Assembly: GCA_964352225.1 (NCBI GenBank)
Contig: CAYGRM010000190.1
Coordinates: forward strand, 1-12,554
From: CAJQQY01 sp964352225
Lineage (GTDB): Bacteria; Bacteroidota; Bacteroidia; Chitinophagales; Saprospiraceae
Reading direction: 5' to 3'
Length of the DNA: 12,554 nucleotides
A program made the position numbers and the translations under genes. A model generated the notes under the pieces. It ran no database searches. It was given only the letters and a program-made list of their open reading frames with translations, and was not told where the DNA came from. Each line of letters starts with the position of its first letter. Position 1 is the first letter of the stretch. Shown one piece after another: positions 1-6,464 of the stretch.

Positions 1-85
1 ATCTTTAAGTCATTGTTATTCATTCATTTAACTTGAATTTTTCGTGCAATATCTTGATAGTATAAAACGACAAATTTACTTAAAG
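1..85 (-). pseudogene. Remnant of a second class D beta-lactamase gene (partial, off left edge)
   Basis: Read on the minus strand from about 85 to 1, the sequence aligns without gaps to the intact beta-lactamase gene at 883-1728. Positions 15-60 match 1282-1327 at about 36 of 46 bases, including a perfect 15-base block (46-60 = 1313-1327). A weaker match continues to about 85. The translation gives LSKFVVLYYQDIARKIQVK, then a TGA stop, then MN, against LRKSCVPCYQDIARQVGVQRMN in the intact protein (compared in two parts: the SxV region and the YQDIAR region). The stop replaces an Arg codon, and the Ser of the catalytic SxV motif aligns with Phe, so this copy is dead. The gene probably continues left of the window. 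No homology is visible to the right of about 85, so the 5' part (STFK region) is missing or unrecognisable. It could also be a diverged paralogue rather than a tandem duplicate. Confidence 0.6.
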
Positions 86-208
86 TGAGTTTTGGAGAAA
101 TATTTGATGAGGTTCTAAACCAAGTATCATTTATTGTTTTAAACAACTTCTTTATTTAAGCAATATCCTGTCTATTTAATATCATTAAACTTTCTTTAAT
201 TAGTATCA

Positions 209-853
209 ATGAAGATTAGAATAACAACATTATTATTAGCTTTTAGCTTTGTAATTCTTAATGCGCAGTCTCCTAATTTAATGGCTATCGAAGTAGAACT
301 CTTGGTTCCTACAAGAGGATATGGAGTAGCTGTAATCCCTGATTTCTCTTTAAATCAAAAACAACGAATATGGCTAAGTATAGGCCCATATTTTGGTTTT
401 GAAAAAGGAGTGTATGATGAAGAACTTTCCGATAATATCATTCGATCTCAGATCAAAGATGAGATGAGTGGAACTACTTTAGATAAATATACTTATTCGT
501 CTTTCGATGGCGGATTCCAGTTTGGTGGAAAAGCTATGTTCAATTTTAGCATTATCACCAATTCATATATTGACCATGAGAGAAGAGTGAAATATTATGA
601 TTTTTTCTCTATTGGACTAGGGGTGCGCTTTACAAGTCATCCTGCTTCGATATTATCTTATCAGGTAACTAGTAGTGATAATCAGTATGAATATACAGAA
701 TATATTGAGGTAGATTACACAGAAAGATATTTTGATATCAGTCCTGAAATTTCAATTAATGGTCGAAAGTGGGGTATTCTATACGCATTACAAACTCAAA
801 ACAATGGAGATATGCTACATACTTTTGGATTGAGAAAAATTATTGCTAGGTAA
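209..853 (+). CDS. Exported protein of unknown function, probably outer-membrane beta-barrel-like
   Basis: The 214-residue product starts with a classical signal peptide: K2/R4, a hydrophobic core at about 6-17, and a likely cleavage between A19 and Q20 (LNA|QS), a pattern typical of Bacteroidota exported proteins. The mature part is rich in alternating aromatic and polar strands (for example the WLSIGPYFGF, FSIGLGVRF and WGILYAL segments) and ends in a strand-like HTFGLRKIIAR. This suggests a small beta-barrel of the outer-membrane porin-like kind, but no family is recognised and no catalytic motif is visible. The ATG at 209 is the only start that gives the signal peptide. An odd palindrome (134-146, TTGTTT-T-AAACAA) lies upstream, and no clear promoter box was found. 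The gene converges on the beta-lactamase gene with only 29 bases between the stops, and it sits between the intact and the decayed beta-lactamase copies. Confidence 0.72.
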   Translation: MKIRITTLLLAFSFVILNAQSPNLMAIEVELLVPTRGYGVAVIPDFSLNQKQRIWLSIGPYFGFEKGVYDEELSDNIIRSQIKDEMSGTTLDKYTYSSFDGGFQFGGKAMFNFSIITNSYIDHERRVKYYDFFSIGLGVRFTSHPASILSYQVTSSDNQYEYTEYIEVDYTERYFDISPEISINGRKWGILYALQTQNNGDMLHTFGLRKIIAR

Positions 854-882
854 TTTTACCAGCCACCTTCTTTTGTACATTA

Positions 883-1728
883 TTATGTGATGCCTAGTAT
901 TTTCGTTGCTTCCATTAATACTTGTAATCTGATTTTTGCAAAATTTTTCAGGTCAAAATTCTCTTTTGGATCGACATTCGTGGCTATAAAATATACCTCT
1001 TCCCCTTTTTCAATATAACCGACAAACCAACCTAAATTATTGTCATTTCGAATTGACCAACCCGTTTTTCCACTCAAGTGATAAGTTGGTTTTTTATCAA
1101 TGGAAATCATGTCTTTTACAATTTTTTCAGTCCTTTTAGAAATAGGTAATTTGGAATGATAGAATCGAGAAAGAAAATTAATTTGTTCCGTCGCCGTAAT
1201 TCTTGAATCACCTTCCAACCAAAATAAATCTAAATTGGAGGAATCCACGATCATATTTTTATAACCCAATTTCCCCAAATATTCATTCATTCGTTGAACG
1301 CCAACTTGTCGAGCAATATCTTGATAGCAAGGAACACATGATTTTCTCAAAGCATTCGTAAATGTCAGATCTTCTTCCCAAATTTTTAGCATTCGTTTTT
1401 CTCCATTCCATTTGAAAATAGTGTTTTCATCTTCTACAACGCCAGTTTCCAATGCGATAATTGAATTTGGAATTTTAAAAGTTGATGCCGGTAAAAATCC
1501 TTGATTCGCTCGTTCGAAATCATTCGAATGGTAAGTGTTATTTTTTTCGTCAAGAATCAAAATGACTCCATTCACTTCGGCAGCATTGAGGATTTGTTGA
1601 AAACCTTGATTAGCTACTTGTTTTGGTGATTCGATGGTTGTCGTTTCAATTGGAGTTTGCGGAGCGATTTTTTGCTCACCGCATGAATTTAAGATTAGGA
1701 GAAAAAATAAAAGGTGTATTGCTTTCAT
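883..1728 (-). CDS. Class D (OXA-type) serine beta-lactamase, lipoprotein
   Basis: The 281-residue enzyme should hydrolyse beta-lactams by an acyl-serine mechanism in the periplasm. Class D motifs are all present in order: STFK (nucleophile S82, K85 expected to be carboxylated), SxV (S130-C131-V132), YxN (Y156-K157-N158, usually YGN), the conserved W170 of FWLEG, and KTG (K221-T222-G223). The N-terminus MKAIHLLFFLLILNSC is a lipoprotein signal with lipobox LNSC and lipidated C16, so the protein should be membrane-anchored. I chose the ATG at 1728 because it begins this signal. An in-frame ATG 33 bases upstream (1761) would put the hydrophobic stretch away from the N-terminus and falls inside the apparent promoter -7 box. 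Length and motifs agree with a functional class D enzyme. The substrate range (penicillinase, carbapenemase) cannot be read from the sequence. C131 and C134 around the SxV motif are unusual but not disabling. A decayed relative lies at 1-85. Confidence 0.93.
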   Translation of the reverse strand: MKAIHLLFFLLILNSCGEQKIAPQTPIETTTIESPKQVANQGFQQILNAAEVNGVILILDEKNNTYHSNDFERANQGFLPASTFKIPNSIIALETGVVEDENTIFKWNGEKRMLKIWEEDLTFTNALRKSCVPCYQDIARQVGVQRMNEYLGKLGYKNMIVDSSNLDLFWLEGDSRITATEQINFLSRFYHSKLPISKRTEKIVKDMISIDKKPTYHLSGKTGWSIRNDNNLGWFVGYIEKGEEVYFIATNVDPKENFDLKNFAKIRLQVLMEATKILGIT

Positions 1729-1762
1729 TTTGTACGATGTTTTTGAATTAATGATGTACAAA
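1729..1762. promoter_or_regulatory. Inverted repeat TTTGTAC...GTACAAA between -7 box and start codon
   Basis: TTTGTAC (1729-1735) and GTACAAA (1756-1762) form perfect 7-base arms separated by 20 bases. The right arm overlaps the -7 box and the left arm abuts the start codon of the beta-lactamase gene. The TGTA/TACA half-sites are reminiscent of BlaI/MecI operators, but the spacing is longer than in a classical BlaI dyad, so an operator role is only a possibility. Confidence 0.3.
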
Positions 1763-1766
1763 TATA
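1759..1766 (-). promoter_or_regulatory. Bacteroidota-type -7 box for the beta-lactamase gene
   Basis: The minus strand reads TATATTTG, a perfect match to the TAnnTTTG -7 element of Bacteroidota housekeeping promoters, 30 bases ahead of the chosen start at 1728. No clear TTG-type -33 element is seen at the expected spacing. The box overlaps the alternative upstream ATG, which argues against that start. Confidence 0.45.
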
Positions 1767-1910
1767 ATTGAAAGAAAAGTGAATTAGGAAGGGAGTTGAG
1801 TATTCGTAGGGAGTGAGTTATTATTTGTTTTGGGAAAATTTAAAGGTGTAAATTTTGAACTAAACAAAGCTATTCTACTTGTTTATTCTCATTTAAGCAA
1901 ATTAATCCCT

Positions 1911-1925
1911 GTATTTTCAAAATAC
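1911..1925. promoter_or_regulatory. 15-base palindrome upstream of the usp cluster
   Basis: GTATTTT-C-AAAATAC is a perfect odd palindrome about 95 bases ahead of the first universal stress protein gene, just upstream of a possible promoter. It may be a regulator-binding site. In AT-rich DNA it may also be chance. Confidence 0.25.
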
Positions 1926-1928
1926 TAA

Positions 1929-1957
1929 TTGGTGATTTTTGTCAATAGTTACATTGA
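1929..1957 (+). promoter_or_regulatory. Possible promoter of the usp cluster
   Basis: TTGG (1929-1932) resembles a -33 element, and TACATTGA (1950-1957) resembles TAnnTTTG with mismatches, at a spacing of about 18 bases. The following leader of about 60 bases is T-rich and has no Shine-Dalgarno sequence. The match is weak. Confidence 0.25.
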
Positions 1958-2017
1958 TTTTTCTCAAAGTATTTTCCCCCATTTTTTATTTTTTTTGTAA
2001 AAACGAAAATTATTTAA

Positions 2018-2824
2018 ATGAAAAAAATACTTATACCCACCGACTTCTCTTCCGTTGCCAACAATGCTACACAGTATGGAATTGAGATAGCAGCAGCCTT
2101 TAATAGTAAACTTTTTTTGTACCATGTGTATAGTATGAAAAAAAGTGATTATGATTTGAATTTTTCCAATGCAGACCAACCTTTTAGAAAGAAGGTAAGG
2201 CTTGAAATGAAAAAAACTAAAGAAAAATTCAAGGAAGCAATAACTCAAAAAGAAATTACTCTTAAAACAAAAACCTATCAAGGCAATATCTTCTCTCTTT
2301 TTGGCAGAACAGTCAAAAAGGATGGGATAGAACTTATTATAATGGGGAGTAAAGGGGCTACAGGTCTCACCAAAGTTATTTTCGGAAGTGTTGCTGCTAA
2401 TGCATTGGCAAAATCGAAAATTCCTCTTTTGATCGTTCCTCCTAAATTTAAGTTTAAACCCTTGCGGAACATCGTTTTGGCGATAGACAACAAAGAAGTT
2501 TCATCAGATATACTTGCACCACTACAAGAATTGGCATCTAAGTTTGGAGCAAAAGTGACTATACTTAATATCAATAAAGATCCAAATAATGCTGATCAAA
2601 GAGAAAAGAATATAAACCTTGATGGTGTAGAAACAGCTTATCGAGAAGTTCCGCTATCCAAAAGTATCAATAAATCTATTAGTAAATTTATTGAAAAAGA
2701 AGATTGTGATTTATTATGTATGGTGAGGAGAAAAAAGAGCTTCATTGAAAGTATTTATAAAAAAAGCGTTACTAAAGTTCAAGTGTATAACAATGAAGTA
2801 CCGTTATTAGTATTGCCTGAGTAA
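2018..2824 (+). CDS. Universal stress protein, double-domain (first of three)
   Basis: The 268-residue cytoplasmic protein has two UspA domains. The first (about 1-142) starts with the typical strand MKKILIPTDFS (D9 in the nucleotide pocket) and carries the ATP-binding signature G-x2-G-x9-G-S at G110, G113, G123 and S124, followed by KIPLLIVP. The second (about 148-268, from FKPLRNIVLAID) keeps the fold-like strands and the ending VPLLVLPE but has lost the G-x2-G-x9-G motif. Only one nucleotide site per chain is therefore expected. Usp proteins help survival under starvation or redox stress, and the exact target here is unknown. The gene leads a three-gene same-strand set, 54 bases before the next one. 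The ATG at 2018 is supported by the conserved N-terminus and has no Shine-Dalgarno sequence. Confidence 0.92.
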   Translation: MKKILIPTDFSSVANNATQYGIEIAAAFNSKLFLYHVYSMKKSDYDLNFSNADQPFRKKVRLEMKKTKEKFKEAITQKEITLKTKTYQGNIFSLFGRTVKKDGIELIIMGSKGATGLTKVIFGSVAANALAKSKIPLLIVPPKFKFKPLRNIVLAIDNKEVSSDILAPLQELASKFGAKVTILNINKDPNNADQREKNINLDGVETAYREVPLSKSINKSISKFIEKEDCDLLCMVRRKKSFIESIYKKSVTKVQVYNNEVPLLVLPE

Positions 2825-2878
2825 GTTAAAGATAATAGAGTGAAGAGTTGAATGCGTTTTTTTGTTAAAACATATTAG

Positions 2879-3673
2879 ATGAAAAAAATATTATTCCCTA
2901 CTGACTTTTCAATTCCTGCCAATAATGCTTTTTTATATGCTGTGGCGCTAGCAAAAGATTTAGGTGCTACGATTAACATATTACATGTTTATAGTAGTTT
3001 TTTTATCCCTGGTTTAGAGGTTGAGAGAAAAGCATTTTTAGCGACTAAATCAAAGGAGATTCAAGCCAAAATTAATGACTTAATAAAAACAATTCCTGAA
3101 AATCTATTTGATGAACAAAATGTCGTTTTTGGAACTTTCGTTGCTGCTGAAATTGCAGATGAGGCAAACGAGGGTTATGATTTAATTGTCATGGGAATGA
3201 AAGGAGAACATCAACGATTAGATAAATGGATGGGATCAGTAACTACCTCTTTGATGATGAAAGCTCCTTGTCCTGTTTTGGCGATTCCAGAAAAGGCTAC
3301 TTATACAGGTATCAAAAAAATTACTCTCGCTACATCCTTACCTACTTCTGATGACTTTCCTATCCAACAAGTCTCTGCATTTGCTAAAGCATTGTCTGCT
3401 AAGTTGGAATTTGTAACGGTTGATAATATAGTCAGAAAGGCGAAAAAGTATCAGTCAAATCAACCAAAAACAGTCTTCTTTGGAAAGGTGTATGATATTG
3501 TCGTTAACCCTTCTATTCCTGATGGACTTAATGATTTTGTTTTAAAAAATAAATCTGATGTACTCAGTTTATATCTGCGAAAACGGCAGCTATGGGAACG
3601 CCTATTTCATGTAAGTGTAAGTAGGGAAATGGCTTATCACACCAAGATCCCATTATTCGTTTTTCATAACTAG
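2879..3673 (+). CDS. Universal stress protein, double-domain (second of three)
   Basis: The 264-residue paralogue has the same architecture as its neighbour. MKKILFPTDFS opens domain 1, which holds the ATP signature at G106, G109, G119 and S120 and the ending APCPVLAIPE. Domain 2 (about 145-264) ends in KIPLFVFHN and lacks the glycine motif. The first 15 codons are very close to those of the first usp gene, which points to tandem duplication. Its stop is 40 bases ahead of the chosen start of the third gene, so the two are likely co-transcribed. The function is inferred from the family only. Confidence 0.92.
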   Translation: MKKILFPTDFSIPANNAFLYAVALAKDLGATINILHVYSSFFIPGLEVERKAFLATKSKEIQAKINDLIKTIPENLFDEQNVVFGTFVAAEIADEANEGYDLIVMGMKGEHQRLDKWMGSVTTSLMMKAPCPVLAIPEKATYTGIKKITLATSLPTSDDFPIQQVSAFAKALSAKLEFVTVDNIVRKAKKYQSNQPKTVFFGKVYDIVVNPSIPDGLNDFVLKNKSDVLSLYLRKRQLWERLFHVSVSREMAYHTKIPLFVFHN

Positions 3674-3713
3674 AATGAAGATAAAAGTATTAATTAATTA
3701 TAATAAAGATAAA

Positions 3714-4565
3714 ATGGAAAGACCAGCCAATATTTTAGTTCCGATAGATTTTTCAACTTGTTCAAAAAACGCTTTAGAATTTGCTTTGCGATTGGCAGAT
3801 AAAATTAAAGCAAATTTGCGACTAGTAACTGTGCTCTATTTTGATGGGAGAGATATGGAAAATACTGCTTATGCATTAGATGCAATGGAAGAGCGCAAAG
3901 TGCAAGCAAAGATTCGCATGATTAAATTTATTGAAAAGGCTACCGAAAGTGTTCGTGCATTTCTTGACGAAATTCCGACAACTCAAATTAGTATTGAAAT
4001 AGGCAATGTGGAAGCTAGAATTTGTGACGTTGCGACTAGAAATCAAGTTGATTATATTGTCATGGGAACACAAGGTGAGAATAGCACATTGGATAAATAT
4101 CTAGGAAGTGTGGCTTCCAATGTACTGAAAAATGCTCCTTGTCCGGTAATGGTAATTCCTGAAGATGCCGAACTTGAAGAGAATATGCAATTAGGATATG
4201 CGACTGATTTTTTGGATGCTGACCCATTTGAAATATGGAAGGCGGTAAAACTATTTCAGCCTTTTCAACCAAAAGTGAAATGTGTTCATTTCAATGAAAA
4301 GCAAGTTTACAATGAAGATAAAATAAAAAAGTTAGAGACTTACTTTACTGAGACTGCCCCAAAACTAAGTATGGAATTTTTTAGCTTGCCGGCAGAGGAT
4401 AAGGTGAAGGATATGAATGACTTTGTTGAAAACGAAAATATTAATATGTTGGTCATGTATAAACCTCACCGTTCTTTTTTTGAATCTATATTCCATAAAA
4501 GTTACACTCAAAAAATGGCAAAGCATACTAACATTCCATTAATGGTATTAATTGAGAAAGAGTAG
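3714..4565 (+). CDS. Universal stress protein, double-domain (third of three)
   Basis: The 283-residue protein has domain 1 at about 1-150, with the strand NILVPIDFS and the ATP signature at G118, G121, G131 and S132 followed by APCPVMVIPE. Domain 2 (about 155-283) is degenerate and ends in NIPLMVLIEKE. I chose the ATG at 3714, which gives MERPANILVPIDFS, the usual Usp beginning. An in-frame ATG at 3675 would add 13 residues (MKIKVLINYNKDK) and sits one base after the previous stop. It cannot be excluded, because Bacteroidota starts lack a Shine-Dalgarno guide. This is the most divergent of the three and is likely in the same transcript. Confidence 0.9.
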   Translation: MERPANILVPIDFSTCSKNALEFALRLADKIKANLRLVTVLYFDGRDMENTAYALDAMEERKVQAKIRMIKFIEKATESVRAFLDEIPTTQISIEIGNVEARICDVATRNQVDYIVMGTQGENSTLDKYLGSVASNVLKNAPCPVMVIPEDAELEENMQLGYATDFLDADPFEIWKAVKLFQPFQPKVKCVHFNEKQVYNEDKIKKLETYFTETAPKLSMEFFSLPAEDKVKDMNDFVENENINMLVMYKPHRSFFESIFHKSYTQKMAKHTNIPLMVLIEKE

Positions 4566-4588
4566 AGGTAGGTGTGTTTGAGGAAGAA

Positions 4589-4684
4589 ATGGGTGTTTGG
4601 TTATTATTTGTTCCCATTGTTTTGTTATGTTCTTTTTTGTCTCTACTCTTTATGCCTCTGGGCTATAAGCTAGGCAGAATGTAA
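4589..4684 (+). CDS. Possible 31-residue single-pass membrane peptide
   Basis: A short open frame starting at ATG 4589 encodes a very hydrophobic peptide (VWLLFVPIVLLCSFLSLL in the middle) with a short basic tail containing K27 and R30, as expected of a small membrane protein. It lies 23 bases after the third usp gene on the same strand. However, it overlaps a large inverted repeat (4627-4693), and no family is recognised, so it may be a chance frame. Confidence 0.2.
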   Translation: MGVWLLFVPIVLLCSFLSLLFMPLGYKLGRM

Positions 4685-4693
4685 AAAGAACAT
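4627..4693 (+). terminator. Nested stem-loop after the usp cluster, possible terminator
   Basis: An 11-base perfect inverted repeat, ATGTTCTTTTT (4627-4637) and AAAAAGAACAT (4683-4693), encloses a smaller hairpin: TGCCT (4653-4657) with AGGCA (4672-4676) and GGCT (4661-4664) with AGCT (4668-4671, one G-T pair). It is placed to end the usp transcript or protect its 3' end. It lacks the usual T-run right after the stem, so it is not a canonical terminator. Confidence 0.35.
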
Positions 4694-4771
4694 TCACTCA
4701 TGGGGAAATTTAAGGTTTTTGGAATGGTCAAAAAAGTAATGTTTGAAACCAGAGATTTCTAGAATATGACA

Positions 4772-4797
4772 CGCGAGCCAGGAGGCTCAGCGCGAGC
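4772..4797. repeat. GC-rich patch with hairpin and direct repeat
   Basis: In AT-rich surroundings there is a short GC-rich segment holding the hairpin GAGCC-AGGA-GGCTC (4775-4788) flanked by two copies of CGCGAGC (4772-4778 and 4791-4797). It lies downstream of the minus-strand block and could act in its 3' end. No T-run follows on either strand. Its composition suggests a small dispersed repeat. Confidence 0.3.
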
Positions 4798-4845
4798 GAG
4801 TAAACTCTAATAAATGATTTGTCTTTCGCTCTGTCTCAGCTGATA

Positions 4846-5748
4846 TTAACTTTCTTTTATCATACTCGAAGTCCAAGTATCTATCTCTATGCCAAACGAA
4901 AATGCCCTAGCATATTCAACAGTTTGTGGTAAAGGTATATAATGATGATAATTTCTCTCATCATAAGTGTACCTAAAAAAAGCAGCGAGAGGAATTTCTA
5001 AAAAATATTTGCGAGGTGTAGAGCTATCATTGAGTAAGAGCGTGAATCTTTTAGGGGAAATTTCTTCATCGGTTAATACTTCTGTCATCGGACGCCATGC
5101 CCAAGTAAACAATATACCTTGATGGTTTTTGTCAAGAATATTAAAATCAGTAACTAAGTTTGAGGTTCTGATGAGGTCGAATGCAAAATCTTCACCTAAA
5201 TCATCAACTAAGGTTCTCCGCTGTTCCATATTTTTAAGAAAAAAAAGTGGATAAATTAAAAATTGATTTCCAAAAGAATCCCAACTTAATTCAAATTGTG
5301 TTTTCAGGAAAGGGATAAGTTGACCCACATAGTTGTTGCTGTTGTGTATCATAAATGATTCAGTAAAAACGAAAGAGTCTTCGACGGGACTTAAACACTT
5401 TTCAATGAATAATTTGGACGATACAATGAGTTGTTGAATGTTTTCTATATTCCATTCTTTGGGTAAGCTAATAATTCCAAGATCATTTCTTTTGGCATAT
5501 CCATAGTTTGGATCATCGAAATCTTCAGTATAAACATGAATGAATATATAGATGTTTTGGTTTTGGTTATTTCTATTTTCTGGCTTTTTAGCAGAAAATT
5601 CTACTTCCTTCGCATGGTCAAAGAAACAATAGATTTTAAAATCTGATACGATGAGGTCGTCGACAGAAAATGTTTCTTGATGGAAGCATTCAAAATTTTC
5701 ATGAGCTTTTTCCAAGTCTTCAGGGAGGTAGTTTTTAATGTGCTGCAT
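4846..5748 (-). CDS. Conserved-looking protein of unknown function (300 aa)
   Basis: I do not recognise this protein. It has no signal peptide and no membrane segment, so it is probably cytoplasmic. It is rich in aromatic residues and acidic, with an Asn/Gln-rich stretch near 59-66, a WAWRPMTE segment in the second half, and a C-terminal part with YHHYIPLPQ. No nucleotide-binding, metalloprotease or nuclease motif is evident. It begins 11 bases after the stop of the 5760-6440 gene on the same strand, so the two are almost surely co-transcribed and may act together. Reading frame length and normal composition support a real gene. Confidence 0.7.
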   Translation of the reverse strand: MQHIKNYLPEDLEKAHENFECFHQETFSVDDLIVSDFKIYCFFDHAKEVEFSAKKPENRNNQNQNIYIFIHVYTEDFDDPNYGYAKRNDLGIISLPKEWNIENIQQLIVSSKLFIEKCLSPVEDSFVFTESFMIHNSNNYVGQLIPFLKTQFELSWDSFGNQFLIYPLFFLKNMEQRRTLVDDLGEDFAFDLIRTSNLVTDFNILDKNHQGILFTWAWRPMTEVLTDEEISPKRFTLLLNDSSTPRKYFLEIPLAAFFRYTYDERNYHHYIPLPQTVEYARAFSFGIEIDTWTSSMIKES

Positions 5749-5759
5749 ATTTATATTTT

Positions 5760-6440
5760 CTAATCAATAACAATGGAAAATCCAGAGGCTGGTCGAAATT
5801 CCATTTGAGGGCGCATTTCATAAAATCCAGGGGGTAATTCAATGGAATCATGTTCTTCATGGATTAGGGTATTGGTTTCTTTTAAGTAAAAGAAATATAC
5901 TTCTTCATCTCTAATTTCATTGGACAACCCTTGTGCTTGTTGATTTGGATCTTCTACTTTTTGATGCCAATCATAATTGAACTTCAGTTTAGTATGAAAA
6001 AAAGGAATCTTACCTGTGGATAATTTATGACTATGAGTTCCTTTGTAAATAATATTTGTCATACGTCGAATGAAGGAATTTTTTCTTTCTCTCTGAAAAC
6101 CTGTTTGGTTATAAACTTCTTGTGTTACTTCTACCAGAGGTAATTTTTTAACCAAGTAGGCAAACATCGTTAACTTCATTTTAGATAAGTCAAGCGTATA
6201 TTCAAACTTTGGATTGATGTACCTTTCTTCTCGAATAATTTTTGTATCCGCAAAAGCATAAGCATGAATGTTTTGATCAATAAGTGTAATTCTATGCTGT
6301 TGAAAATTGGCTTCTCGTTTTTTTGTGATAACCAACGCACGTCTCTTATCAAAAAGTCCTTTGAAGTATTGTAAAGAATTCTTTTCTTTATAAGGAGCAT
6401 GCTGGATTAAGAGTATATCTCCTTGCCTGTATAATTTCAT
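5760..6440 (-). CDS. Uncharacterised protein with N-terminal RQGD and C-terminal HEEH...LPPG signatures
   Basis: The 226-residue protein has a beginning (MKLYRQGDILLI, RQGD at 5-8), a middle GTHSH (134-138) and an end (LIHEEHDSIELPPGFYEM, HEEH at 194-197, PPG at 203-205) that resemble a family of small uncharacterised bacterial proteins. That family reads roughly RQGDVLL ... GHAH ... HEEH-x-PIELPPG-x-Y ... QREY. The spaced histidines suggest a metal-binding or cupin-like site, but the function is unknown. This copy has a longer central region (about 15-125) than the family members I recall. It lies 24 bases after the aminopeptidase stop and 11 bases before the next gene, probably in one operon. 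The family link is from memory of the motif pattern, not from a search. Confidence 0.7.
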   Translation of the reverse strand: MKLYRQGDILLIQHAPYKEKNSLQYFKGLFDKRRALVITKKREANFQQHRITLIDQNIHAYAFADTKIIREERYINPKFEYTLDLSKMKLTMFAYLVKKLPLVEVTQEVYNQTGFQRERKNSFIRRMTNIIYKGTHSHKLSTGKIPFFHTKLKFNYDWHQKVEDPNQQAQGLSNEIRDEEVYFFYLKETNTLIHEEHDSIELPPGFYEMRPQMEFRPASGFSIVID

Positions 6441-6464
6441 GTTTCTTTTTTTTATTTAAATATC

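Noticed and set aside
1729..1761. Longer N-terminus for the beta-lactamase, from the ATG at 1761
   Set aside because: It would bury the lipoprotein signal 11 residues in, and the codon lies within the TATATTTG promoter box.
1964..2281. 105-codon minus-strand frame overlapping the first usp gene
   Set aside because: Low-complexity Phe/Lys-rich translation, antisense to conserved UspA coding sequence.
3675..3713. 13-residue N-terminal extension of the third usp gene
   Set aside because: Usp proteins normally begin directly at the first beta strand, and the extension has no similarity to the paralogues. It is not disproved.
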